64,000 nucleotides of DNA from Lachnospiraceae bacterium (GTDB lineage: Bacteria; Bacillota; Clostridia; Lachnospirales; Lachnospiraceae), in NCBI GenBank assembly GCA_017437065.1, contig JAFSBX010000050.1:25601-89600 (forward strand), read 5' to 3'. Below the pieces are notes generated by a model. The model was not told where the DNA came from, did no database searches, and was given only the letters and a program-made list of their open reading frames with translations. The translations under genes were made by a program, and so were the position numbers. Shown piece after piece: positions 37,257 through 45,891 of the stretch (position 1 is its first letter; every line of letters starts with the position of its first letter).

Positions 37257-37285
37257 TTGACAAAGTAACGTATGATATTACTAAT
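37257..37285 (+). promoter_or_regulatory. Promoter candidate of nfnAB
   Basis: TTGACA (37257-37262) is followed after 17 bases by ACTAAT (37280-37285). Between them lies the inverted repeat AGTAA-N9-TTACT, which could be an operator; the binding factor is unknown and it does not match the Rex consensus. Confidence 0.55.
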
Positions 37286-37360
37286 GCTTTTTTACAGTAA
37301 AGTAATGAAATGGTGCGCAAGTTGCAAGGTGAATTGCAATATGCAGGAAAGAGGTATGAA

Positions 37361-38248
37361 ATGTATAAAATTCTAAGAGCAGAAGAACTTACTGCGAATA
37401 TTTTCCTTATGGAAGTGGAGGCAAAGAGAGTAGCAGATGCATGTATGCCGGGACAGTTTGTTATTGTCCGCAAAGATGAAGAAGGCGAGAGAATTCCGCT
37501 TACTATCTGTGACTATAACAGAGAAAAAGGAACTGTTACAATCGTATTCCAGATTGTAGGTGGTTCTACACAGATGATGTCTGAATTAAAAGCAGGCGAC
37601 AGTTTCCATGATTTTGTTGGACCTTTAGGATGTCCTTCTGAGTTCGTGGAAGAAGATATTGAAGAATTGAAAAACAAAAAAATGCTGTTTGTAGCAGGTG
37701 GTGTTGGTACTGCACCGGTATATCCTCAGGTAAAATGGTTACATGAAAATGGCATTGATGCAGATGTTATTGTTGGAGCAAAAACAAAAGATTTGCTTAT
37801 TTTAGAAGAAGAAATGAAGGCTGTTGCCGGAAATTTATATATTACAACAGATGACGGTTCTTATGGAAGAAGCGGTATGGTTACACAGACAATCAAAGAT
37901 CTTGTGGAAGAAGGGAAAAAATATGATGTCTGCGTAGCAATTGGACCGATGATTATGATGAAATTTGTCTGCTTACAGACAAAAGAGCTTGGAATTCCTA
38001 CAATTGTCAGCTTAAATCCGATTATGGTAGACGGTACAGGTATGTGTGGTGCATGTCGTGTAACTGTTGGCGGAGAAGTAAAATTCGCCTGTGTAGACGG
38101 TCCTGAATTTGACGGACATAAGGTAGATTTTGATGAAGCAATGAAACGTCAGCAGATTTACAAAACAGCAGAGGGTCGTGCTTTCCTGAAAGCAAAAGAG
38201 GGAGATACTCACCACGGCGGATGCGGAAATTGCAGCGACGATAAATAA
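37361..38248 (+). CDS. nfnA: NfnA: FAD/NAD and [2Fe-2S] subunit of the NADH-dependent ferredoxin:NADP oxidoreductase
   Basis: The 295-residue protein has a ferredoxin-NADP-reductase-type FAD domain (about 1-100, PLTICDYN), an NAD domain (about 105-220, LFVAGGVGTAPVYPQ) and a C-terminal [2Fe-2S] cysteine cluster (GTGMCGACRV, FACVDGPEF). With NfnB it couples NADH and reduced ferredoxin to NADPH formation by electron bifurcation. The ATG at 37361 follows AAAGAGG; the ATG at 37310 would give an atypical 17-residue extension. The tail HHGGCGNC is rich in metal-type residues. The next gene encodes the partner, 35 bases away. Confidence 0.93.
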   Translation: MYKILRAEELTANIFLMEVEAKRVADACMPGQFVIVRKDEEGERIPLTICDYNREKGTVTIVFQIVGGSTQMMSELKAGDSFHDFVGPLGCPSEFVEEDIEELKNKKMLFVAGGVGTAPVYPQVKWLHENGIDADVIVGAKTKDLLILEEEMKAVAGNLYITTDDGSYGRSGMVTQTIKDLVEEGKKYDVCVAIGPMIMMKFVCLQTKELGIPTIVSLNPIMVDGTGMCGACRVTVGGEVKFACVDGPEFDGHKVDFDEAMKRQQIYKTAEGRAFLKAKEGDTHHGGCGNCSDDK

Positions 38249-38283
38249 TAGAAGACAAGTTGGGAAAGGAACAAGGTTTAGAA

Positions 38284-39666
38284 ATGGACGTTTTAAAGAA
38301 AGTGCCTGTAAGAGAGCAGGATGCAAAAGAAAGAGCAACAAACTTTGAAGAAGTTTGTTTAGGATATAGCAAAGAAGAAGCTATGGAAGAGGCTTCCAGA
38401 TGTATTAACTGTAAAAATGCGCAGTGTGTGAAAGGATGTCCTGTATCCATTAACATTCCGGGCTTTATTGAGCAGGTGAAAAATGGTAATGTGGAAGAAG
38501 CTTATAAAGTAATCAGCGAATCTTCTGCACTGCCGGCTGTTTGTGGACGTGTATGCCCTCAGGAAAGCCAGTGTGAAGGAAAGTGTATCCGTGGTATTAA
38601 AGGTGAACCGGTTTCTATCGGTAAATTAGAGCGTTTTGTTGCAGATACTGCAAGAGAAATGGGAATCAAACCGGAAAGTGCAAAAGAGAAAAAAGGTAAA
38701 AAAGTAGCAGTTATCGGTTCCGGTCCTGCAGGTCTTACATGTGCAGGTGACCTTGCAAAAATGGGTTATGATGTTACAATTTTTGAAGCGCTTCATGAAG
38801 CAGGCGGTGTTTTAGTTTACGGTATTCCTGAATTCCGTCTTCCTAAAGAAAAAGTTGTAAAACAGGAAATCGAAAACGTAAAAGCTTTAGGTGTTAAGAT
38901 TGAAACAAACGTAGTAGTAGGTAAATCCGTTACTATCGATGACTTAATGGAAAAAGAAGGTTTCTCAGCAGTATTTATCGGTTCCGGTGCAGGTCTTCCG
39001 AAATTTATGGGAATTCCGGGCGAGCAGGCAAACGGTGTATTCTCTGCGAATGAATACCTTACAAGAAGCAATTTAATGAAAGCTTTTGATGAAAATTCCA
39101 ATACACCGATTATGCGTGGTAAAAAAGTTGCCGTAGTAGGTGGCGGTAACGTTGCTATGGATGCGGCAAGAACAGCACTTCGTCTTGGAGCAGAGGTACA
39201 TATTGTATACCGTAGAAGTGAAGAAGAGCTTCCTGCCAGAGTGGAAGAAGTACATCATGCAAAAGAAGAAGGTGTTATCTTCGATTTACTTACAAATCCG
39301 GTAGAAATCTTAGAAGATGAGAACAACTGGGTATGTGGCATTAAATGTGTGAAAATGGAACTTGGCGAGCCGGACGAATCAGGAAGAAGAAAACCTGTTG
39401 TAAAACCGGATTCAGAGTTCGTTATGGAAGTTGATACTGTAATTATGTCACTCGGTACATCCCCGAACCCTCTTATTTCTTCTACAACAGAAGGTTTGGA
39501 AGTAAATAAATGGAAATGTATCGTAGCAGACGAGGAATTTGGAAAGACTACAAAAGAAGGCGTTTATGCCGGTGGTGATGCTGTAACAGGTGCAGCTACC
39601 GTTATTCTTGCAATGGGTGCAGGAAAAGCAGGCGCTAAAGGTATTGATGAATATCTTTCTAAATAG
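38284..39666 (+). CDS. nfnB: NfnB: NADPH and [4Fe-4S] subunit (glutamate-synthase small-subunit type)
   Basis: The 460-residue flavoprotein resembles the small subunit of NADPH glutamate synthase. It has an N-terminal domain with cysteines for two [4Fe-4S] clusters (CINCKNAQCVKGCP and CGRVCPQESQCEGKC), then FAD (GSGPAGLTCA near 145) and NADPH (GGGNVAMDAART near 290) sites. Because NfnA lies directly upstream, the NfnAB transhydrogenase is the right reading rather than GltD. The ATG at 38284 fits the family's MDVLKKVPVREQD start. Confidence 0.93.
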   Translation: MDVLKKVPVREQDAKERATNFEEVCLGYSKEEAMEEASRCINCKNAQCVKGCPVSINIPGFIEQVKNGNVEEAYKVISESSALPAVCGRVCPQESQCEGKCIRGIKGEPVSIGKLERFVADTAREMGIKPESAKEKKGKKVAVIGSGPAGLTCAGDLAKMGYDVTIFEALHEAGGVLVYGIPEFRLPKEKVVKQEIENVKALGVKIETNVVVGKSVTIDDLMEKEGFSAVFIGSGAGLPKFMGIPGEQANGVFSANEYLTRSNLMKAFDENSNTPIMRGKKVAVVGGGNVAMDAARTALRLGAEVHIVYRRSEEELPARVEEVHHAKEEGVIFDLLTNPVEILEDENNWVCGIKCVKMELGEPDESGRRKPVVKPDSEFVMEVDTVIMSLGTSPNPLISSTTEGLEVNKWKCIVADEEFGKTTKEGVYAGGDAVTGAATVILAMGAGKAGAKGIDEYLSK

Positions 39667-39678
39667 GAGGCAAAGGCT

Positions 39679-39978
39679 ATGGTAAAGCATATTGTTTTAT
39701 GGAATTTCAAAGAAGGAATGACAGAAGAGGAAAAGACAGAGGCTGCTGCACGAATGAAGAGTGAATTAGAGGCAATTAAGCCGCTTGTTGAGGGAGCTGT
39801 AGAAATTCAGGTTGTAAAAAACGAGATTGCTTCCAGCAACCGTGATATAGCCTTAATCAGTACTTTTGAAACAGAAGACGCATTAAAAACTTATCAGGCG
39901 CATCCGGCTCATGTAGAGGCCGGGAAATTCGTTAGAAGTGTTACGGAAAACAGGGCTTGTATGGATTATGAGTTTTAA
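39679..39978 (+). CDS. Dabb (stress-responsive A/B barrel) domain protein
   Basis: A 99-residue single-domain protein. MVKHIVLWNFKEGMTEEEK and the TFETEDALKTYQAHPAHVE region are typical of the dimeric ferredoxin-like Dabb family. Members range from stress proteins to polyketide cyclases, so substrate and role are unknown. It starts 12 bases after nfnB with TAGGAGG-type spacing, so is likely the last gene of that operon; a terminator follows. Confidence 0.9.
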   Translation: MVKHIVLWNFKEGMTEEEKTEAAARMKSELEAIKPLVEGAVEIQVVKNEIASSNRDIALISTFETEDALKTYQAHPAHVEAGKFVRSVTENRACMDYEF

Positions 39979-40005
39979 TTGAAGGTCGCAAAATGATAAG
40001 ATATG

Positions 40006-40034
40006 AAAGGAGATGTTTACGCATCTCCTTTTTT
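40006..40034 (+). terminator. Terminator of the nfnAB-Dabb operon
   Basis: AAAGGAGATG (40006-40015) and CATCTCCTTT (40022-40031) form a ten-pair perfect stem with a six-base loop, followed by six T. Confidence 0.92.
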
Positions 40035-40138
40035 GTTGTAAAATATATGGGTATGAGTATAAAAATATTATGTAAATTTTTACTGAAAAAGAGTATGTTT
40101 TGAGATGAAAAATATACGTTAGTGTGGAGGGTATTAAA

Positions 40139-40993
40139 ATGCCGTGGTGTCCAAAATGCAAAAACGAATATGTAGAAGGAACAAAGGAATGTGCAGATTG
40201 CAAAATTGCACTTGTGGAAACTCTTGAAGAAAGGACCGCTGTCATCTTTGGGGAAAAAGAACAGATGGAGAAATTAAAAGAGTTTTTGGAATATAATAAG
40301 TTGCGTGCTATAACTGTGCAATTAAATGAAGAAGATAATACATATGAGCTGTGGGTAAAAGAAGAGGATGAAAAACAAGCACGGAAGCTGGCAGTTGTAT
40401 TTATGAAAGAAGAAGCCAGACGCAAAGCGGAAAAAGAAACCTTGGATGATGAAGCAAAAAAAGGAATGAATGACATAGCAGAGGCAATGCATGTAAATTC
40501 ATTCAGAAGTACAGGCGTTTATCAGGATAGTGCATCGAAAGCAGAGGATAATAAGTCTTCAGCCTACACACTGTTATTTGTAGGCGGTGTAGGTCTGGTG
40601 GTAGTTGCACTTTGTATGTTTGGTGTGATTGACATGAATCTGAATGAGACGTCAAAATATATGGTTTATGGGGTCATGGGGGCTTTATTTGTTTTATTTA
40701 TTGTGATGGGTGTAGTTTCCATGCGTTCTTATAAATTTTTTGCTCAAAAGGCTCAGACAGAAGATAATCTTACAGGAGAAATCAGGAAATGGTGTCTGGC
40801 AGACTTAAATGTTGAAAAAGTGGACGAACATCTGTTAGAAGAAGATAAATCATTAAAAGAAGAAATGAAATATTTTAAAAGAGTTGAGATTTTGAAAAAG
40901 CTGATTAGTGAGAAGTTTCTGAATTTGGATGAAGCTTATTTAGAACATTTTGTTGATGATATATATCCTGAAATATTTGAAAAAGAAGAATAG
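40139..40993 (+). CDS. Zinc-ribbon membrane protein, 284 aa
   Basis: The 284-residue protein opens MPWCPKCKNEYVEGTKECADC, a C4 zinc ribbon, followed by an alpha/beta segment to about residue 90 (EKLKEFLEYNKLRAITVQL), and a Lys/Glu helix. Two adjacent membrane segments lie near 138-160 and 170-190. The cytoplasmic helical tail (about 195-284, Leu/Glu-rich) is unrecognised. ATG 40139 sits eight bases after GGAGG; a GTG at 40124 would overlap that site. The beginning resembles DUF2007-type signal-transducing proteins, but the match is tentative. Function unknown. Confidence 0.82.
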   Translation: MPWCPKCKNEYVEGTKECADCKIALVETLEERTAVIFGEKEQMEKLKEFLEYNKLRAITVQLNEEDNTYELWVKEEDEKQARKLAVVFMKEEARRKAEKETLDDEAKKGMNDIAEAMHVNSFRSTGVYQDSASKAEDNKSSAYTLLFVGGVGLVVVALCMFGVIDMNLNETSKYMVYGVMGALFVLFIVMGVVSMRSYKFFAQKAQTEDNLTGEIRKWCLADLNVEKVDEHLLEEDKSLKEEMKYFKRVEILKKLISEKFLNLDEAYLEHFVDDIYPEIFEKEE

Positions 40994-41086
40994 AGTGTAC
41001 AAGTTTTATTTATTAAAGGCTTTTGATACAGCTTTACAGGTTATTGACAATATCATTAAAAGAAAATTAATTGAGGATTATTTTAA

Positions 41087-41566
41087 ATGAAAATTACATT
41101 AATAACAGTCGGAAAAGTAAAAGAAAAATATTTCCGGGATGCAATTGCGGAGTATGAAAAGAGACTTTCAAAATATTGCAAACTGGAAATTGTGGAAGTA
41201 GCAGATGAAAAAACACCGGATAAGGCAAGTGCGGTGGAGGAAGAGCAAATAAAGGCAAAAGAGGCAGAACGCATCCTAAAATATATAAAGGAGGATGCGT
41301 TTGTTTATACTTTGGAAATTTTAGGACAGAAGCTGGATTCGCCTGCGTTTGCAAAGCAGATTGAAAATATCGGAATTTCCGGAAAAAGTCATATTCAGTT
41401 TGTGATTGGTGGATCGCTTGGACTTCATGAGAGTGTGAGCAAACGGGCAGATAAGAAGCTGAGTTTTTCAGACATGACATTTCCGCATCAGCTTATGAGG
41501 GTAATTTTGTTGGAGCAGGTGTATCGGGCGTATCGGATTATTAGTGGGGAACCGTATCATAAGTGA
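41087..41566 (+). CDS. rlmH: 23S rRNA pseudouridine-1915 N3-methyltransferase
   Basis: A SPOUT methyltransferase that modifies helix 69 of 23S rRNA in the assembled ribosome. The 159 residues fit the family exactly. The knotted SAM site is seen in [15 protein letters not shown] and the C-terminus [34 protein letters not shown] is diagnostic. The start has a GAGGATT site nine bases before ATG. The GNAT gene follows after 24 bases. Confidence 0.97.
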   Translation: MKITLITVGKVKEKYFRDAIAEYEKRLSKYCKLEIVEVADEKTPDKASAVEEEQIKAKEAERILKYIKEDAFVYTLEILGQKLDSPAFAKQIENIGISGKSHIQFVIGGSLGLHESVSKRADKKLSFSDMTFPHQLMRVILLEQVYRAYRIISGEPYHK

Positions 41567-41590
41567 TGGAAGGATTAGGAGGCAACTATT

Positions 41591-42355
41591 GTGAAAAATA
41601 AAACAAGAGAACAAGCAATTGAAGAATTATCGTTGATGCTCATGTATCTGACCAGATTTCAGGATCATAATGAGTTTTGCAGATATATGGAGACAAGCTG
41701 GAAGGGATATGATTATGAAACGTTAAACATTCTTGAGGAAAAGGAGCTTTTGCATCAGCCAAAGAAAAGTAAGTGTGTATATCTGACAGAGACGGGAAAG
41801 AAACAGGCTAGGAAACTTTTACAGGAATACAACATATCAGATAAAGAATTGACAGACAAATTTGAGTTTCGGAATATTCGTGAAGATGAGGCAGATCAGG
41901 CTGTTACAATAGAACAGATATGTTTTCCACCGAATGAGGCGTGTTCTGAAAAGAATATGAAAGCAAGAATTGCCAAGGCGTCAGAGTTATTCCTGGTTGC
42001 AGTTGATAAAGATACCGGGAAAATTGCAGGTTTTCTGAATGGTTTGTCAACAAATGAGCATTCATTTAGAGATGAATTTTTTACAGATGTTAACTTGTAT
42101 GATCCTGATGGTAAAAATATTATGATTTTAGGTTTGGATGTATTACCGGAGTATCGCAGGCAGGGAATTGGCAGAGAACTTATGTATCAATATCTAAGGA
42201 GAGAACGGGAAAACAATCGCAAAATTGTGATTTTGACGTGTTTAAAGTCGAAGGTAAAAATGTATAAAAAAATGGGATTTGATGATCGTGGTATCGCAGA
42301 TTCATCTTGGGGCGGCGAAGAATGGCATGAGATGAGTTGTGTTATTGAGAGATAG
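41591..42355 (+). CDS. GNAT N-acetyltransferase with winged-helix-like head
   Basis: The 254-residue protein has an N-terminal helical part (about 1-85, YETLNILEEKELLHQPKKSKCVYLTETGKKQARKLL) that looks like a small winged helix. A GNAT domain follows (about 92-254) with the acetyl-CoA loop EYRRQGIGREL near residue 192 and VYKKMGF-like KMYKKMGFD. GTG is the start, seven bases after AGGAGG. Acceptor unknown. The fusion of a DNA-binding-like head with acetyltransferase is seen in some Firmicute proteins; whether it binds DNA here is not shown. Confidence 0.88.
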   Translation: MKNKTREQAIEELSLMLMYLTRFQDHNEFCRYMETSWKGYDYETLNILEEKELLHQPKKSKCVYLTETGKKQARKLLQEYNISDKELTDKFEFRNIREDEADQAVTIEQICFPPNEACSEKNMKARIAKASELFLVAVDKDTGKIAGFLNGLSTNEHSFRDEFFTDVNLYDPDGKNIMILGLDVLPEYRRQGIGRELMYQYLRRERENNRKIVILTCLKSKVKMYKKMGFDDRGIADSSWGGEEWHEMSCVIER

Positions 42356-42389
42356 TTTGGCAGGTTTTCTGTAATTAATGAAAGATAAG

Positions 42390-42456
42390 AAAACTCATAT
42401 ACTCAGCGTCAGTTATCAGATGCAAATGATATTGAAATATAGTGCGAGTTTTTTTT
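42390..42456 (+). terminator. Possible terminator after the GNAT gene
   Basis: AAAACTC (42390-42396) pairs with GAGTTTT (42446-42452), followed by further T. The loop is long (49 bases), so this is a tentative call. Confidence 0.4.
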
Positions 42457-42490
42457 ACAAATAATATTATAAGAAATCCATTTTTTAGAA

Positions 42491-42557
42491 GGGACTTTTT
42501 GCAATATGAGAAAAGTTGAAAACATGACTTTTGTCATATTGCAGAAAGTCCTTTTTT
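42491..42557 (+). terminator. Long hairpin with T-run upstream of the ABC exporter
   Basis: GGACTTTTTGCAATATGA (42492-42509) pairs over 18 bases, one G-U, with TCATATTGCAGAAAGTCC (42534-42551). AAAAGT/ACTTTT in the loop add six more, and TTTTTT follows. It is far longer than needed to end the GNAT transcript, so an attenuator, small RNA or repeat-derived element is also possible. Confidence 0.7.
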
Positions 42558-42709
42558 CACTACCGACAAGATTTCGAGTTTGATATTATAATGGTACAGA
42601 ATTCAACAACACAGAATTTACCGGTATTTTGAAAGCAGTGCTGGAAGAAAAAATAAGTAATTGTAAAAAAGGAAAGAAGCGCAACGGAATGCGCAGAAAT
42701 GAGGAGATT

Positions 42710-43471
42710 ATGTCAGAGATTATTTTAAAGACAAAGGATTTAACAAAGAAATATAATAACAAAGCAGTAGTTGACGGATTGAATCTGGAAATCAGAAAAG
42801 GCGAGATTTTCGGATTGCTAGGACCAAACGGAGCAGGCAAAAGTACGACTATGAATATGATTTGTTCGATCGTAAAGCCAACAGCAGGTGCCATTGAACT
42901 CTTAGGGAAAAATCCATGGAAACAGAAAAAAGAAGTGATACATAAAATTGGATATATTCCGCAGGAGCTTGCCATTCATGGTAATTTGAAGGCATGGGAA
43001 AATGTAGAGTTATTTACCTCGCTTTATGGAATTAAGGGGGAGGCATTGAAGCAGTCAGTAAAAGAGTCACTGGAATATGTAGGACTTGCGGAAAAGAAAA
43101 ACGAGTTTGCGAAAAACTTCTCCGGTGGTATGAAGAGACGTTTAAATATTGCCTGTGCCATAGGGCATAACCCTGAGTTATTGATTTTTGACGAGCCGAC
43201 AGTTGGTATTGATCCTCAATCAAGAAATTTCATTTTGGAGAAGATTAAGGAATCCAATAAAAACGGGTCAACAGTTATTTATACCAGTCATTATATGGAA
43301 GAAATAGAGGCTATTTGTACAAGAATTGCAATTATGGATAACGGAAAAATTATTGCCTGCGGCACAAGTGAGGAATTGAAGAAGTTGGTAACGAATGGTA
43401 GTGAGGCTATTACATTAGAGGAAGTATTCCTGACACTCACTGGGAAAAGTTTAAGAGATTATACAGAATAG
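42710..43471 (+). CDS. ABC-2 exporter ATPase
   Basis: A 253-residue ABC ATPase with Walker A GPNGAGKST near residue 42, signature FSGGMKRRLNIA, Walker B LLIFDEPTVGIDPQ and the switch His in YTSHYMEE. It works with the two permeases that follow. Such DrrA/CcmA-like ATPases serve exporters of drugs, bacteriocins or lipids. The start ATG 42710 has GAGGAG only three bases away; ATG 42689 in frame is an alternative, but MSEIILKTKDLTKKY fits the family start. Confidence 0.92.
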   Translation: MSEIILKTKDLTKKYNNKAVVDGLNLEIRKGEIFGLLGPNGAGKSTTMNMICSIVKPTAGAIELLGKNPWKQKKEVIHKIGYIPQELAIHGNLKAWENVELFTSLYGIKGEALKQSVKESLEYVGLAEKKNEFAKNFSGGMKRRLNIACAIGHNPELLIFDEPTVGIDPQSRNFILEKIKESNKNGSTVIYTSHYMEEIEAICTRIAIMDNGKIIACGTSEELKKLVTNGSEAITLEEVFLTLTGKSLRDYTE

Positions 43472-43505
43472 ACATAGTGCAGAGCAGACGTGGAGGATAT
43501 GATTT

Positions 43506-44591
43506 ATGGTTCGCTATTTGATAAAAAACAATTTTAAACTTATGCTTCGGAACAAGTGGATTCTTGCAGTTATGGTTTTGGGACCTATCCTTGTAATTGC
43601 TATTTTATCCAGTGCTTTTCATGATTTAATGAAATCATATGAAGGTGTGGACGAATTTAAGGCAGGATACAGAATGGAAGAAGGAACGCGATTTGGTGAC
43701 AGTATGGAGACAATAAAGGAGACAGGTGAAAAAGCTGGCATTACTTTTTTAGAGTATCCGGAAGGAGAGCCGAAAGAAATTATTGAAAATAATGATTTGG
43801 CAGGATTTGTTGAGTTTGACAAGGAAAAATATACCGTGTACAAAAGTGCAGATTTTGAAGTAGAAGGAGTTACTTTGGAGTATTTTTTGAATCAGGTAAT
43901 GAAAGAAGGTGCTAATCAGGTCTTGAAGACAATGCTACCCGGACTTGATGAAGAAAAGGTGACACTTCCGATACAAGAACTGGATTATATGCCGGCAGTG
44001 GATTCGAATGATTACTACGGAATTATTTATATTGTCTATTTTAGCTGGTGCAGTGTTATTTGTGCTGCTAATGTATTAAACAGTGAGAAAAAATATGGGA
44101 TAAAACGTAAATTTCAAGTAACTGCAATCTCTAAGTTGAAACTGTATTTGGGAAAATGGATACCGATAGTACTGACTACTGTGATTGGAATGGGAGTTGC
44201 AATAATAGCAACTGCATTTATGTACGACATTCAATGGGGGAATATATGGGTGGTATCCCTGCTGATTTTGCTGTCTATTATGGCAAGTTCGGCATTTGGC
44301 TTGATGATATATTATTTCTGTGAGAATCTGGCAATTACAGTTGTTATAGTATTTACAACAGTTTGGTTTATGGGATTTTTCGGTGGAAGTTTTGAAACGT
44401 ATATGTTTGCAGTCTGGTCGGATGCTTTGAAAAACGCTTCGCCAATTTATCATATTAATAGGGCATTGGTGGAAAATTCCTGTATGGGACATAGTACATA
44501 TACAAACAGTTGTGTGATTTATATGCTGGTAATTACAGTAGTCTGTTCTGCAATTGCAGTGGCTGTTGATAGATGGAGAAAGGCAAGGTAA
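43506..44591 (+). CDS. ABC-2 type permease, first
   Basis: A 361-residue membrane protein with the ABC-2 layout: one N-terminal hydrophobic segment (about 18-38), a large extracellular loop (about 40-175), then five segments in the C-terminal half (about 180-355). It contains the AAxFGLMIYYF-type stretch near 262-275. It follows the ATPase gene by 34 bases with GGAGG ahead of ATG. It probably forms a heterodimer with the next permease; substrate unknown. Confidence 0.9.
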   Translation: MVRYLIKNNFKLMLRNKWILAVMVLGPILVIAILSSAFHDLMKSYEGVDEFKAGYRMEEGTRFGDSMETIKETGEKAGITFLEYPEGEPKEIIENNDLAGFVEFDKEKYTVYKSADFEVEGVTLEYFLNQVMKEGANQVLKTMLPGLDEEKVTLPIQELDYMPAVDSNDYYGIIYIVYFSWCSVICAANVLNSEKKYGIKRKFQVTAISKLKLYLGKWIPIVLTTVIGMGVAIIATAFMYDIQWGNIWVVSLLILLSIMASSAFGLMIYYFCENLAITVVIVFTTVWFMGFFGGSFETYMFAVWSDALKNASPIYHINRALVENSCMGHSTYTNSCVIYMLVITVVCSAIAVAVDRWRKAR

Positions 44592-44598
44592 TTATACT

Positions 44599-45864
44599 AT
44601 GAGTCGATTTTTGATGTTATTAAAAATGAATATAAAATTGTTATTGAGAAATAAAGGTTTTTTATTTTTCCTCTGTGTTACACCGATTGTATCTGCACTT
44701 ATTTTAGGGATAAAGTCAGACTATGCAATGCATACAGAAGAAATATTAGAGGCACATATTATTGAACTGGAGAAAATTACTGACAGAGCGATATATGTAA
44801 GTGATACAACGGCTTTTACGGTTAAGGTTTATGATGGTTCAAACACGGAATTATCAGAGTATGTTTTAATGGAACTTGCTAAATCAGGAATGTTTTCTAT
44901 TTGCCGATGTGATGTGAGTAATATGACAGAGGAAGAAATACTAAAGCAGGCAAAAAAAGATGCTTTTGATGACAGGGCAGGTGCACTGCTATATTTAAAA
45001 GAAGAATTTGATACTTGCGTGTTAGAAGGCGATTATGCAGGAGCGATACAGCTTTATGATGTGTCGGATGATGAAAGATGGGAATTATTTGAAACAGATT
45101 TGACGGATATTTTATCACAGATGCATCAATTGGCATCGAATGCAGGTATGGAGGCAGAACAAGTGTTGGAAACTTTAAATGCTGCCGGAAGCAGGATACC
45201 TGAAAAGAAAATCGTCAGTTTAAGCGGTAAAGAAGACATTGCATTGACAAAAGAGCAGGATACATATAAATCACATATCGGATATGCGTTTGCCATTATT
45301 ACATTGGGATTTTTGTTTTGTGGAGTTTGTGTAGCTTATACCGTAATTGAAGAGCAGAATAATAAAGTTTATACGAGAGTTATGCTATCTACAGTAAGCA
45401 GACAGGAATATTTAGGTTCAAAATTTGTCATGGCAATTGTAATTTCTGTTTTGCAGACGTTTATATTAGGAATTTGTCTGTTTGCCGTAAAGGAGATGGA
45501 TTTCGGAATAAATAAAATGGAATTTTTAGGAATTATCTTCTTTTTAGGACTGATTTTCAGTGCAATCAGCCTTTTATTAGGTATTTTGCTTGGAGAGGTT
45601 ATGAGTGCCAATTATGCAGTCTTTACTATGTGGAGTGTTTCCGCACTGCTTGCCGGCTTATATTTTCCGTTGGACAGCACATCGGCAGTTTTAAAATCTA
45701 TATCAAATCTGATGCCACAGAAATGGTTTATGAAAGCCACGGAAATGTTATTAGTAGGCGACAAAGGGGCGTATTCTATGGTAATATATGTTACGTTAGC
45801 ATATCTTATTGTGATTACAAGTGTGGGAAGCATTGGGTTGAAAATGAAACGTGCGGATTCGTAA
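44599..45864 (+). CDS. ABC-2 type permease, second
   Basis: This 421-residue protein has the same topology: a hydrophobic segment near 17-36, an extracellular domain of about 200 residues, and six C-terminal segments (about 228-418). The start at ATG 44599, seven bases after the first permease ends, has AAGG in the end of that gene, so translation is likely coupled. The ATG at 44554 inside the previous gene is less likely. Two different permeases and one ATPase make a heterodimeric exporter. Confidence 0.9.
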   Translation: MSRFLMLLKMNIKLLLRNKGFLFFLCVTPIVSALILGIKSDYAMHTEEILEAHIIELEKITDRAIYVSDTTAFTVKVYDGSNTELSEYVLMELAKSGMFSICRCDVSNMTEEEILKQAKKDAFDDRAGALLYLKEEFDTCVLEGDYAGAIQLYDVSDDERWELFETDLTDILSQMHQLASNAGMEAEQVLETLNAAGSRIPEKKIVSLSGKEDIALTKEQDTYKSHIGYAFAIITLGFLFCGVCVAYTVIEEQNNKVYTRVMLSTVSRQEYLGSKFVMAIVISVLQTFILGICLFAVKEMDFGINKMEFLGIIFFLGLIFSAISLLLGILLGEVMSANYAVFTMWSVSALLAGLYFPLDSTSAVLKSISNLMPQKWFMKATEMLLVGDKGAYSMVIYVTLAYLIVITSVGSIGLKMKRADS

Positions 45865-45891
45865 AAAAGTATATGAGAAAGGAAGCGGACT

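Larger units (their letters stand above)
42356..42709 (+). other. 354-base gap before the ABC exporter
   Basis: No convincing gene is seen. The gap holds the possible GNAT terminator, a very long hairpin (42491-42557) and a promoter-like pair CCGACA (42563-42568) and TATAAT (42587-42592), 18 bases apart. It is followed by 117 bases of untranslated leader before the ATPase start. The weak -35 would suit activation by the response regulator at 47093-47728. Confidence 0.6.

Noticed and set aside
38284-39666. Glutamate synthase small subunit (GltD)
   Set aside because: The NfnA-type flavoprotein gene is directly upstream and no large glutamate synthase subunit is near.
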